Shown: positions 1 through 6,551, counted from the first letter of the stretch. The stretch: DNA of 12,843 nucleotides from Flavobacteriales bacterium (GCA_018664745.1 JABJNS010000025.1:1-12843), one strand, 5' to 3'. Notes: a model not told the origin generated them from the letters alone. Made by a program: numbers and translations.

Positions 1-377
1 GCACCCATAGTAAAAATATCACGATTAATACCACCAACACCAGTAGCAGCCCCTTGATAAGGTTCTAATGCTGAAGGATGATTGTGAGATTCAATTTTAA
101 AACAACATGCTAATCCATCACCAATATCCACTAATCCTGCATTCTCCTCTCCAGCCTCTACTAACATATGAGGTCCATCTTTTGGTAATTTCTTAAGCCA
201 AACAATTGAGTTTTTGTATGAACAATGCTCTGACCACATAATAGCAAATACACTTAACTCACAAAAGTTAGGTGTTCTTCCTAAAATCTCAATAATTCTA
301 TCAAATTCCTCTGGACGCAATCCCATTTCTTGGGCTTGATCTAAAGTTGCTAAAGTAAGTGTTGCCTGTGATGACAT
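1..377 (-). CDS. purL: Phosphoribosylformylglycinamidine synthase subunit PurL, N-terminal part (cut by window edge)
   Basis: PurL converts formylglycinamide ribonucleotide, glutamine-derived ammonia and ATP to formylglycinamidine ribonucleotide, the fourth step of purine synthesis in the cytoplasm. The visible 125 codons (start ATG at 377 on the minus strand) carry the family motifs: SEHCSYKNS at residues 49-57, holding the active-site histidine 51, then [20 protein letters not shown] at about 94-113, followed by [12 protein letters not shown], typical of the ATP-binding part. The N-terminus begins a few dozen residues before EHCSYKNS, which fits the short stand-alone PurL of the Bacillus type (about 740 residues) rather than the long fused enzyme of enterobacteria; the short form normally works with PurS and PurQ, neither of which is in the window. 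The rest of the gene lies beyond base 1. The identification is firm; the short-form assignment is inferred from the N-terminus. Confidence 0.95.
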   Translation of the reverse strand, partial: MSSQATLTLATLDQAQEMGLRPEEFDRIIEILGRTPNFCELSVFAIMWSEHCSYKNSIVWLKKLPKDGPHMLVEAGEENAGLVDIGDGLACCFKIESHNHPSALEPYQGAATGVGGINRDIFTMG

Positions 378-399
378 ATTATAATTTTTAATTAGGGTG

Positions 400-407
400 C
401 AAAAATA
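400..407 (-). promoter_or_regulatory. Candidate -7 box for purL
   Basis: Read on the minus strand this is TATTTTTG followed by C, a full match to the Bacteroidota -7 consensus TAnnTTTG. It lies 22 bases before the purL start codon, giving a predicted short leader. No clear TTTG -33 element stands at the expected distance upstream, so the call rests on one box in AT-rich DNA. Confidence 0.4.
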
Positions 408-431
408 GTTTTTTTAGATGGTAAATAGTTT

Positions 432-454
432 ACTAAACATAAAATTAGTTTAGT
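432..454. repeat. Perfect 7-bp inverted repeat between the acyltransferase and purL
   Basis: ACTAAAC (432-438) and GTTTAGT (448-454) are perfect reverse complements around a 9-base AT loop. On the plus strand the stem is followed by GTTTTT, but no plus-strand gene ends here. On the minus strand, where the acyltransferase gene ends at 484, there is no clean T run after the stem. It could be a weak terminator for the acyltransferase, a protein-binding palindrome upstream of the purL promoter box, or chance in AT-rich DNA. Confidence 0.35.
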
Positions 455-483
455 GTTTTTAACATCTTTTTAAATAGCTGAAT

Positions 484-1038
484 TTAAAATATCTTAGGAT
501 TGTAATATTCAGGTATTTTCCCCTTTACACCCTTGTATTGTTCTTGTATAAAAAGCATGTCTTTTTCAAAATCACCACAAGGCATAAAATCACACATAAT
601 TCCAATTTCCTTTTTTTCGTAATCCATTTTTAATAATAAAATAGGAACATTTGCTTTTACAGCAATATGATAGAAGCCAGTTTTCCATTTTTCAACTCGT
701 GTTCTTGTTCCCTCAGGAGCAATACCAATATTAATAGCAGTACTCTTATTTATCATTTCCACCACTTGTTCAACAACATTATGTTTGGCCTTTCTGTAAA
801 CAGGAATTCCTCCATTCCACTTCAACAATGTTCCTAAAACAGGTAAGAAAAGCTCACTTTTAATCAAGTACTGAGGATGAATACCAATAATATAAGCATA
901 GCATCTGCCAATAAAAAAGTCCCAGTTGGAAGTATGAGGGGCAGTAATCACCATACATTTATTAGGATAAGTATGAGTTCCTATAACTTTCCATCCATTT
1001 AATTTAAACAGCAACTTTGATAATAATCGTTTCATCAT
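484..1038 (-). CDS. PlsC-like lysophospholipid acyltransferase family protein
   Basis: A 184-residue acyltransferase of the PlsC (1-acylglycerol-3-phosphate acyltransferase) superfamily, which moves acyl chains onto lysophospholipid-type acceptors at the inner face of the cytoplasmic membrane. The catalytic HX4D block is HTSNWD (His35, Asp40), the third block is the substrate-binding APEGTR (Glu109 to Arg112), and GGIPVYR at 76-82 matches the block between them. It is shorter than typical PlsC (about 240 residues) and has only a brief hydrophobic N-terminus, as in the short acyltransferase family common in Bacteroidota. The acceptor cannot be told from sequence; lysophosphatidate, another lipid, or an aminolipid are all possible. 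Two consecutive ATG codons (1038 and 1035) could each be the start. It is divergent from the gene at 1118 and stands 106 bases upstream of purL on the same strand. Confidence 0.85.
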   Translation of the reverse strand: MMKRLLSKLLFKLNGWKVIGTHTYPNKCMVITAPHTSNWDFFIGRCYAYIIGIHPQYLIKSELFLPVLGTLLKWNGGIPVYRKAKHNVVEQVVEMINKSTAINIGIAPEGTRTRVEKWKTGFYHIAVKANVPILLLKMDYEKKEIGIMCDFMPCGDFEKDMLFIQEQYKGVKGKIPEYYNPKIF

Positions 1039-1088
1039 AAATATTTTTACAAAGAAAAAACATTTTATAGTTATATCAGCAAAAATTG

Positions 1089-1096
1089 TAAGTTTG
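1089..1096 (+). promoter_or_regulatory. Candidate -7 box for the 1118-3076 gene run
   Basis: TAAGTTTG followed by C matches the Bacteroidota -7 consensus TAnnTTTG exactly and ends 21 bases before the ATG at 1118, in the 79-base divergent gap with the acyltransferase gene. A TTTTA stretch at 1063-1067 is at about the right distance for a degenerate -33 element. It would drive the overlapping trio that ends with rsmD. Confidence 0.4.
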
Positions 1097-1117
1097 CATC
1101 ACAAAAAATAATTTACT

Positions 1118-1735
1118 ATGAAAGCAAAACAAATTGCACTTATACTTATTCCTTTAAACATTATCCTAGCTTACTTTGTGTACAACAGCATAAACAGTGA
1201 GGTAGAATTTCAAGCAGTAGCGAAAGTAAGAATAGCTGAAAATGTACAAAAACTAAAAGACTTAAGACAAGTACAAATTGCTTACAAAAAAGTAAATAAT
1301 ACCTATGCTAATAACTTTGAGTCCTTACTTGATTTCTTAGAAAATGATTCCATGGCAATTGTAAAAGCAATTGGGGAAACTCCTGATTCTTTAACTGATG
1401 TACAGGCATTGGAACTAGGAATTATTAGCCGTGACACTGCCTATGTATTGGCAAAAGAAACTGTATTTGATGAAGCTTATCTAAGCAGTAGAAATGAAGA
1501 TTTTGCTTTGGATTTAGCAACTTTAACTAATGTACCTCATTCTAACGAAAGCTATTCAGTAGATGCAGGAATGGTGGAAAAAGGAAAAGTAGCTGTACAG
1601 GTATTTGAAATTTCAACAACTTATGGTGCTGTATTTACAGGACTTGATGCTGAAAATAAAAGTTACGAATTGGATAAATCATTAAAAGTAGGATCAATGG
1701 ATGAAGCTTCTTTAAATGGAAACTGGGGAGAGTAA
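1118..1735 (+). CDS. Membrane-anchored, pseudopilin-like protein of unknown function
   Basis: The product has 205 residues. Residues 5-22 form one hydrophobic helix after a short Lys-containing N-terminus, so the protein is probably anchored in the inner membrane with the rest in the periplasm. A charged amphipathic stretch follows, with the pattern LRQVQIAYKKVNNTYANNF and then a leucine-rich ESLLDFL (about residues 44-72). This helix, then aromatic/Tyr, then 'F..LL.FL' arrangement resembles the alpha-1 helix and first loop of type II pseudopilins and type IV pilins, but there is no prepilin peptidase site (no Gly-Phe-Thr-Leu-Glu-like junction), so the likeness may be only structural. I recall similar proteins next to DUF3822 and rsmD in other Bacteroidota, but no function. 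Its last 20 bases overlap the next gene, implying co-expression. Existence of the gene is well supported; the function is open. Confidence 0.8.
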   Translation: MKAKQIALILIPLNIILAYFVYNSINSEVEFQAVAKVRIAENVQKLKDLRQVQIAYKKVNNTYANNFESLLDFLENDSMAIVKAIGETPDSLTDVQALELGIISRDTAYVLAKETVFDEAYLSSRNEDFALDLATLTNVPHSNESYSVDAGMVEKGKVAVQVFEISTTYGAVFTGLDAENKSYELDKSLKVGSMDEASLNGNWGE

Positions 1736-2561
1736 TCCTATAAGCATACAGTCAGACAATTTTAACATTGCCTTAGCGAATAGCTACCATTTATCTATAC
1801 AATTAGGGCTTTCACATTTTTCCTATTGTTTGCTAAACACAACTACCTTTACTTATGATTATGCTAAAAAATACAGCATCTCATCTGCTAAAGATATAGC
1901 AACTGAAATTACAGAAATCATAAATAATGATGCTATTATAAAAGCTGAGTTTTCCTCACAATCAGTAGCGTTTGTAAATTCTCCTAGCACACTAGTACCT
2001 AGTACACTTTACAAGGAAGAAAAAGCTGAAACACTTTTAAATTTTAACAGTCAGGTGAACGGGAAAATATTAACTGACAAAATCCCTTCCCAAAAAGCAC
2101 ATTTAATATATGCTGTACCCGAAAGTATTGTAAGTATTGTAAGTAACTTTTTCCCTAAAGCAAAACAGAAAGCTCAAGAGAGCATACTTATTCAGCAGTA
2201 CAGCCAATTAAATACTGATTCTGAAAAAGCTTATCTTTACTTGAATGAACAAAAAGTAGGGATTACAGTTTTTAAAGGAGATAAATTAATCTTTAACAAT
2301 ACATTTGAGTATACTACTAAAGAGGACTTGCTTTATTATACTCTATTCAGTTTTGAACAACTGAAACTATCTACTGAAACTATTGATGTAACCGTATTTG
2401 GTACAATTGAAAAGAATGATGAATACTTCAATTTATTGTATGATTATATTCGTAATGTAAAGTTGGGAAAAAGACCACATCAGTTTACTTTTCCTGGTGT
2501 ATTTAACAGCATAGCTCAACACAAATACTTTGGACTATTCACACAAGTATTATGCGTATAA
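1716..2561 (+). CDS. DUF3822-like protein, possibly with a degenerate actin-like (PilM/GspL-type) fold
   Basis: A 281-residue soluble protein with no signal peptide or membrane helix. Size, sequence character and position directly before rsmD match the Bacteroidota family annotated as DUF3822. The N-terminal part runs as paired beta strands (about residues 24-42, LSIQLGLSHFSYCLLN). The second half repeats that pattern: AYLYLNEQKVGITVFKGDKL (about 172-191), then DLLYYTLFSFEQL and a beta strand IDVTVFG. Such a two-lobe pattern recalls the actin-like cytoplasmic partners of pilus and type II secretion systems (PilM, GspL), but the usual ATP-binding aspartate-glycine motifs are not seen. The ATG at 1716 is the only ATG in this reading frame, so the start is forced unless an alternative codon is used. 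It overlaps the previous gene by 20 bases and rsmD by 10. No established function. Confidence 0.75.
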   Translation: METGESNPISIQSDNFNIALANSYHLSIQLGLSHFSYCLLNTTTFTYDYAKKYSISSAKDIATEITEIINNDAIIKAEFSSQSVAFVNSPSTLVPSTLYKEEKAETLLNFNSQVNGKILTDKIPSQKAHLIYAVPESIVSIVSNFFPKAKQKAQESILIQQYSQLNTDSEKAYLYLNEQKVGITVFKGDKLIFNNTFEYTTKEDLLYYTLFSFEQLKLSTETIDVTVFGTIEKNDEYFNLLYDYIRNVKLGKRPHQFTFPGVFNSIAQHKYFGLFTQVLCV

Positions 2562-3076
2562 TTTCAGGAACACATAAAGGAAGAAGGTTAATGGCACCTA
2601 GTTCATTACCTGTTCGCCCTACTACCGACAGAGCAAAAGAAGCACTTTTCAATATTCTTCAAAACCTTTATTTTTTTGAACATAAAAATGTATTGGATTT
2701 ATTTTCAGGTACTGGAAATATAGCTTACGAATTTGCATCAAGAGGTTGCGAAAAAGTATTGGCTGTGGACAACAATTACAATTGCATAAACTATATTGAA
2801 GAAACGGCTAAGGATTTAGATTTCAATATTTCTACTATTAAGTCCGATTGCTTACAATACCTTAAGGGGTGTAAACAAGAATTCAATTTTATTTTTGCTG
2901 ACCCTCCTTATGATTATGATAATTATCAGGAATTAAAATCCTTAATTATTGAAAATAATTTAATTAAAAAAGATGGTGTTTTAATAATTGAACACGACAA
3001 GGACACAGAATTTGAAGGCGAAAACCTTGAAGTAAGAAAATACGGAACGGTACACTTTAGTATTTTCTCATTTTAA
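2552..3076 (+). CDS. rsmD: 16S rRNA (guanine-966-N2)-methyltransferase RsmD
   Basis: RsmD uses S-adenosylmethionine to methylate the exocyclic amine of G966 (E. coli numbering) in 16S rRNA of assembling 30S subunits. The N-terminal block MRIISGTHKGRRL and RPTTDRAKEALFNIL (about residues 22-36) are family hallmarks. The SAM-binding motif VLDLFSGTGN lies at about 47-56 and the catalytic NPPY-type motif is DPPY at 117-120. Its 174 residues compare with about 185-200 for the family. The gene starts inside the end of the DUF3822-like gene (10-base overlap), a linkage that recurs in Bacteroidota. Very likely correct. Confidence 0.96.
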   Translation: MRIISGTHKGRRLMAPSSLPVRPTTDRAKEALFNILQNLYFFEHKNVLDLFSGTGNIAYEFASRGCEKVLAVDNNYNCINYIEETAKDLDFNISTIKSDCLQYLKGCKQEFNFIFADPPYDYDNYQELKSLIIENNLIKKDGVLIIEHDKDTEFEGENLEVRKYGTVHFSIFSF

Positions 3077-3120
3077 TAGCAGGGCGATAACCCAACAAAC
3101 TCAATCTAAAACTGTATTTG

Positions 3121-3143
3121 CTTGCTAAAAGCAAGTTTATTTT
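3121..3143 (+). terminator. Possible short hairpin with T-rich tail after rsmD
   Basis: CTTGC (3121-3125) and GCAAG (3131-3135) form a 5-bp stem around TAAAA, extended by one possible G-U pair, and a T-rich tract (TTTATTTT) follows. It stands 45 bases after the rsmD stop and before coaD, where a terminator would fit, but the stem is short and the call is tentative. Confidence 0.3.
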
Positions 3144-3145
3144 AC

Positions 3146-3153
3146 TATTTTTG
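3146..3153 (+). promoter_or_regulatory. Candidate -7 box immediately before coaD
   Basis: TATTTTTG matches TAnnTTTG exactly but ends only three bases before the coaD ATG. If it is used, transcription would begin at or within a few bases of the start codon, giving a leaderless or nearly leaderless message. Chance occurrence in T-rich DNA is a real alternative. Confidence 0.3.
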
Positions 3154-3156
3154 AGC

Positions 3157-3615
3157 ATGTCAAAAACTGCAATTTTCCCAGGATCGTTTGCTCCATTTAC
3201 TGTTGGACATCAATCCATAGTAGATAGAGCCCTACCCTTATTTGATAAAATAATTATCGCAATAGGAATTAATGGAGAGAAAAATCAATATTTTTCTATT
3301 GAGGAACGCATGAACTGGATAGAGTCAGTGTACAAAAATAATCCTAAAATTGAAGTAAAACGATATGAGGGATTGACAGTAGATTTCTGCAAAAAAGAAA
3401 ATGCAAATTACATCCTTAGAGGGCTAAGGGATTCACACGATTTTAAGTTTGAAAAAAACATTGCCCAAATGAATAAAGAATTAAATGCAACTATTGAAAC
3501 TATCTTTATCATAACCCCTCCTGAAATTTCTCATATCTCCTCCTCTATCATTCGTGATATCATAAAAAATGGTGGTGATGTAAGTAAATTTATACCCAAA
3601 GAAATAGACCTTTAA
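3157..3615 (+). CDS. coaD: Phosphopantetheine adenylyltransferase
   Basis: CoaD joins 4'-phosphopantetheine and ATP to give dephospho-CoA and pyrophosphate, the penultimate step of coenzyme A synthesis in the cytoplasm. The 152-residue product has the nucleotidyltransferase signature PGSFAPFTVGH at residues 8-18 (TVGH is the HxGH-type ATP motif), RGLRDSHDFKFE in the middle, and ISSSIIRD near the end, all in the family order. An upstream TTG at 3118 would extend the frame by 13 residues, but the ATG at 3157 puts PGSF at the usual place and is chosen. One oddity is Ala12 (codon 3190-3192) where most family members have Asp (PGSFDP). The neighbouring rsmD is a frequent genomic partner. Length is normal for the family (about 150-165). 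Confidence 0.94.
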   Translation: MSKTAIFPGSFAPFTVGHQSIVDRALPLFDKIIIAIGINGEKNQYFSIEERMNWIESVYKNNPKIEVKRYEGLTVDFCKKENANYILRGLRDSHDFKFEKNIAQMNKELNATIETIFIITPPEISHISSSIIRDIIKNGGDVSKFIPKEIDL

Positions 3616-3626
3616 AATTATATAAA

Positions 3627-4604
3627 ATGAAATTGAAAAACCTACTTATAGTTGCCTTAGCAACTTTACTTTTTGCTTGTACAAACACCAAAAATAATCA
3701 TATTATTATTAGTGGTACAATTACTAATCCTAAGGGGGATACCGTTAAATTTATAGTTCAAAAAAACACTTACACCACTACTCTAACGGATGACAATCAT
3801 TTTTCAATTATCTTACCAATTGATTCGGCAACTTACCTTAGCTTTTATCATGGTGATGAAAGTACTCCCATGTACTTAAAAGGAGGAGAAAGTGTTAATT
3901 TAACAATTGATACTGAGTTTTTTGATGAAACAATTAATTATGAAGGATCTGTTGAATCCTCCTACCTAGCCCAAAAATATTTACTGGGAGAAGAAGCTAA
4001 TATATACGGACAACTATTCACTACTGAAAAAGAAGAATTCATCACAAATTTGAATATGCATATTGCTAAAGTAGAACAAGAACTCTCTACCGTTAATAAT
4101 GAAGCATTTGTTGCTGCTGAAAAAGAAAACAATGTAAAAATGCTTGAGTATTATGTTGAAAAAATAGAAGCTATTGCAAACTTACCACAAATAGGAGAAC
4201 CTGCAATTGACTTTACTTATCCTGATAAAGAAGGAAATGAATTTTCACTTTCTACTTTTAAAGGTAGCTTAGTATATGTTGATGTTTGGGCTACTTGGTG
4301 CGGACCTTGTAAGGCTGAAATTCCTGCTTTAAAAATTTTAGAACACGATTACCAAAATAACAACATCACTTTCCTAAGTGTATCAGTTGATACTGACAAA
4401 GAAGCATGGCTGAATATGGTAGCTGACAAGCAATTGGGTGGCGTGCAACTATGGGCGAATGGCTGGACAAAAATCACAAAAGATTATGCAATAAATGGTA
4501 TACCAAGATTTATGCTTTTTGATGCTAATGGAAATGTAATTTCCTTAGATGCTCCAAGACCTTCTTCTGATAAAATCAGAGGATTAATTGAAGCTAACTT
4601 ATAA
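3627..4604 (+). CDS. TlpA-like thiol-disulfide oxidoreductase lipoprotein with DUF4369-type N-terminal domain
   Basis: The 325-residue product begins with a lipoprotein signal ending LLFAC (Cys18), so it should be lipidated and held in the cell envelope facing the periplasm. Residues of about 25-100 (starting IIISGTITNPKGDTVKF) look like the small beta domain DUF4369 often found before TlpA domains in Bacteroidota. A helical, charged linker follows (about 110-190). The C-terminal thioredoxin fold of the AhpC/TSA-TlpA type starts at 'IGEPAIDF' and carries the redox-active WCGPC motif with Cys225 and Cys228. A cis-proline is supplied by 'GIPRFMLF'. Such proteins reduce or isomerise disulfides of exported proteins, including cytochrome c and metal-binding proteins; the actual partner is unknown. 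It follows coaD by 11 bases and precedes the HupE-like gene by 5, so the three are probably one transcript. Confidence 0.9.
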   Translation: MKLKNLLIVALATLLFACTNTKNNHIIISGTITNPKGDTVKFIVQKNTYTTTLTDDNHFSIILPIDSATYLSFYHGDESTPMYLKGGESVNLTIDTEFFDETINYEGSVESSYLAQKYLLGEEANIYGQLFTTEKEEFITNLNMHIAKVEQELSTVNNEAFVAAEKENNVKMLEYYVEKIEAIANLPQIGEPAIDFTYPDKEGNEFSLSTFKGSLVYVDVWATWCGPCKAEIPALKILEHDYQNNNITFLSVSVDTDKEAWLNMVADKQLGGVQLWANGWTKITKDYAINGIPRFMLFDANGNVISLDAPRPSSDKIRGLIEANL

Positions 4605-4609
4605 ACCAA

Positions 4610-5377
4610 ATGAAAAAGACATTCCTTTTTCTATTGTTTTGCATTCCCTTTATTGGTTTAGCACATGGGGTACCAGAAGCAACTATTAAGGCAATGGCTA
4701 ATGCTTCAACCTTGGACTATATTTATTTTGGGGCAACCCATATGATTACAGGATACGATCATATATTATTCCTAATTGGAATTGTATTTTTTCTATCCAA
4801 TTATATGGATATTTTCAAATTTATAACTGCATTTACCATTGCACATTGCATTACTTTAATTTTTGCTACTTTTTATGGAATAACTGCCAATGCTTATTTG
4901 GTTGATGCAGTAATTGCTTTTAGTGTTATCTATAAAGGATTTGAAAACTTAGATGGTTTTAAGAAGTATTTTTCAACCAGGGCGCCTAACTTAGTTTTAA
5001 TGGTATTTATCTTTGGATTAATTCATGGATTTGGCCTTTCAACAAAACTGCAAGATGTAGCAGTAGCTACTGGAGTAAACTTATCATTAGTACAAATATT
5101 ATCTTTTAACTTAGGAGTAGAATTTGGGCAAATTGCTGTACTAATTATTGTTTTCTTGCTTATAAAACTGATTAATGAAACAGTATTTGACAAGATAGCA
5201 AAATTCTCCAATTTGGCTTTAGTGGTGGCAGGTGCTTGCTTAATAGTTTTTCAATTGCATGGTTATTTTACTGACCATAGTCACCACCACACTAAATATA
5301 TTGAAACGGAGGAGGTTGAGAACAAACCACACAAACATGATGATGGGCACGAGCATGTACATCCAAAAACGCATTAA
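4610..5377 (+). CDS. HupE/UreJ-family membrane protein with histidine-rich C-terminus
   Basis: A 255-residue polytopic membrane protein of the HupE/UreJ type, a family linked to nickel or cobalt uptake or to metalloenzyme maturation. An N-terminal signal (residues 1-18, ending GLA) would leave a mature protein beginning with His19. Family-typical polar residues lie in the membrane segments: GATHMITGYDHILFL (His44, Asp50, His51), AHCITL (His79), GLIHGFG (His139) and FNLGVEFGQ (Glu171). About six hydrophobic segments follow the signal. The last 33 residues (223-255) contain ten histidines plus several acidic residues, probably a metal-binding tail. No hydrogenase or urease gene is visible here, so the metal is not known. 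Its close neighbours are a TlpA-like thioredoxin (5-base gap) and a TPR-like membrane protein (3-base gap). The family call is good; transport activity is inferred. Confidence 0.87.
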   Translation: MKKTFLFLLFCIPFIGLAHGVPEATIKAMANASTLDYIYFGATHMITGYDHILFLIGIVFFLSNYMDIFKFITAFTIAHCITLIFATFYGITANAYLVDAVIAFSVIYKGFENLDGFKKYFSTRAPNLVLMVFIFGLIHGFGLSTKLQDVAVATGVNLSLVQILSFNLGVEFGQIAVLIIVFLLIKLINETVFDKIAKFSNLALVVAGACLIVFQLHGYFTDHSHHHTKYIETEEVENKPHKHDDGHEHVHPKTH

Positions 5378-5380
5378 ACT

Positions 5381-5980
5381 ATGTCAGGAGGTTCTATTCA
5401 AAATATGATGAACACCTTAAAGAATAACAGGATTCTTTTAGGAACCAAAAGAGGTTTATTCAAAACTAAATTTCAAATACTTAGAGAAGATTACAAAACT
5501 GCTACAAATATTATTATCAAAGGTAATATAGCTACAAAAGAAGAGCTTTCTGAAATTAGAAAAAAAGTTCTTCAAGAAAGAAAAAGAGAAAATAAAATCC
5601 AGCTTACTATTTTTTCTCTTATATTTCTAGTCATTAGTAGTTTCACTTATTCAATGCTAACTAATAGAGTTAATAATACGCCCCTTCATTTAGAAAAAAG
5701 CAATGAACTTACTCAAGTTAATTATAACGAAAGTATGGCAATGGGACAACAATTATTAGACGACAAGAAATGGTTCTATGCAGGTGGCTATTTTGAAAAT
5801 GCATTATTACAAATACCAAATGACTTTTCAGCATCATATAACCTAACTCTAGCCTATTGTGAATTATGTTATACTAAAAATCAAGCTTGTGAAAAAGCCA
5901 ATTCTACAATTAATGAATTAAGCAAAAACAATCCAAATAGTGATGATTTGAAAATACTAAAAGCAAAATACTTAGAATAA
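5381..5980 (+). CDS. One-pass membrane protein with 'MSGG' N-terminus and TPR-like C-terminus
   Basis: This 199-residue protein is not one I can name. It has a basic cytoplasmic N-terminus of about 70 residues (MSGGSIQNMMNTLKNNRILL, then a KEELSEIRKKVLQERKREN stretch), one membrane helix at about 73-93, and a C-terminal part from about 112 that looks like two tetratricopeptide-like helical pairs (MGQQLLDDKKWFYAGGYFEN, then ALLQIPNDFSASYNLTLAYC). That part also carries three cysteines, in LAYCELCYTKNQAC. The MSGG start and the basic 'KxELxEIRxK' block resemble short conserved proteins I recall from flavobacterial genomes, but no function is established. The ATG at 5381 follows the HupE-like stop codon after three bases, so the two are almost certainly co-transcribed. 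Its stop codon is one base from that of rdgB on the other strand. Confidence 0.8.
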   Translation: MSGGSIQNMMNTLKNNRILLGTKRGLFKTKFQILREDYKTATNIIIKGNIATKEELSEIRKKVLQERKRENKIQLTIFSLIFLVISSFTYSMLTNRVNNTPLHLEKSNELTQVNYNESMAMGQQLLDDKKWFYAGGYFENALLQIPNDFSASYNLTLAYCELCYTKNQACEKANSTINELSKNNPNSDDLKILKAKYLE

Positions 5981-5981
5981 A

Positions 5982-6551
5982 CTACTTCAAAAACTCAACT
6001 AATTTTGCTACTGCCCTTCCTCTGTGGCTAATTGCTCCTTTTTCTTGTTTTGACATTTCAGCAAAAGTAATTTCATAATTTTCAGGAGTAAAGATAGGGT
6101 CGTAACCAAACCCTTCTGCCCCACTTTTAGTTTTTGTAATCTTCCCATTACACTCTCCTTCAAACAAATTTTCTTCTCCCTTTATAATCAGTGCAATTAC
6201 TGTTCGGAACTTTGCATTTCTGTTCTCCTCATTTTCTAATTTAGTCAATACCTTTTGCATATTGTCTTCTGCTTTGCAATCCTCACCTGCATAACGGGCT
6301 GAATACACTCCAGGCTCTCCATTTAGAGCCTCAATCTCTAAGCCAGTATCGTCAGCAAAACAATTGTATCCATAATTATCGTATACATATTTTGCTTTTT
6401 GCAAAGCATTCCCTTCCAAAGTAGGATTTGTTTCAGGCAATTCCTCATTACAATTAATTTCCTTTAAACTTAAAATCTCAATACCTTGTGGAACTAAAGC
6501 TTGAATTTCTGATAATTTATTAGGATTGTTGGTAGCAAAGACTAGTTTCAT
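5982..6551 (-). CDS. rdgB: XTP/dITP diphosphatase (RdgB/HAM1 family)
   Basis: RdgB hydrolyses deaminated purine triphosphates (ITP, dITP, XTP) to monophosphates and pyrophosphate, keeping them out of DNA and RNA. The 189-residue protein has the full family pattern: [13 protein letters not shown] at the N-terminus (triphosphate binding), [20 protein letters not shown] in the middle (catalytic acidic pair), GYDPIF, and [17 protein letters not shown] near the end (base recognition). Its length is normal (about 190-200). It starts directly after the rlmH stop codon with the sequence TAAATG, so translation of the two is probably coupled. It faces the 5381-5980 gene end to end with one base between. 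Confidence 0.96.
   Translation of the reverse strand: MKLVFATNNPNKLSEIQALVPQGIEILSLKEINCNEELPETNPTLEGNALQKAKYVYDNYGYNCFADDTGLEIEALNGEPGVYSARYAGEDCKAEDNMQKVLTKLENEENRNAKFRTVIALIIKGEENLFEGECNGKITKTKSGAEGFGYDPIFTPENYEITFAEMSKQEKGAISHRGRAVAKLVEFLK

Noticed and set aside
2124..2145. Two tandem copies of AGTATTGTA plus a partial third.
   Set aside because: It lies inside the DUF3822-like gene and encodes Ser-Ile-Val repeated; too short and in frame, so most likely ordinary coding redundancy.
3118..3156. A TTG-initiated 13-residue extension of CoaD.
   Set aside because: The extension covers the hairpin and the -7-like box, has no family counterpart, and the ATG at 3157 gives the standard CoaD N-terminus.
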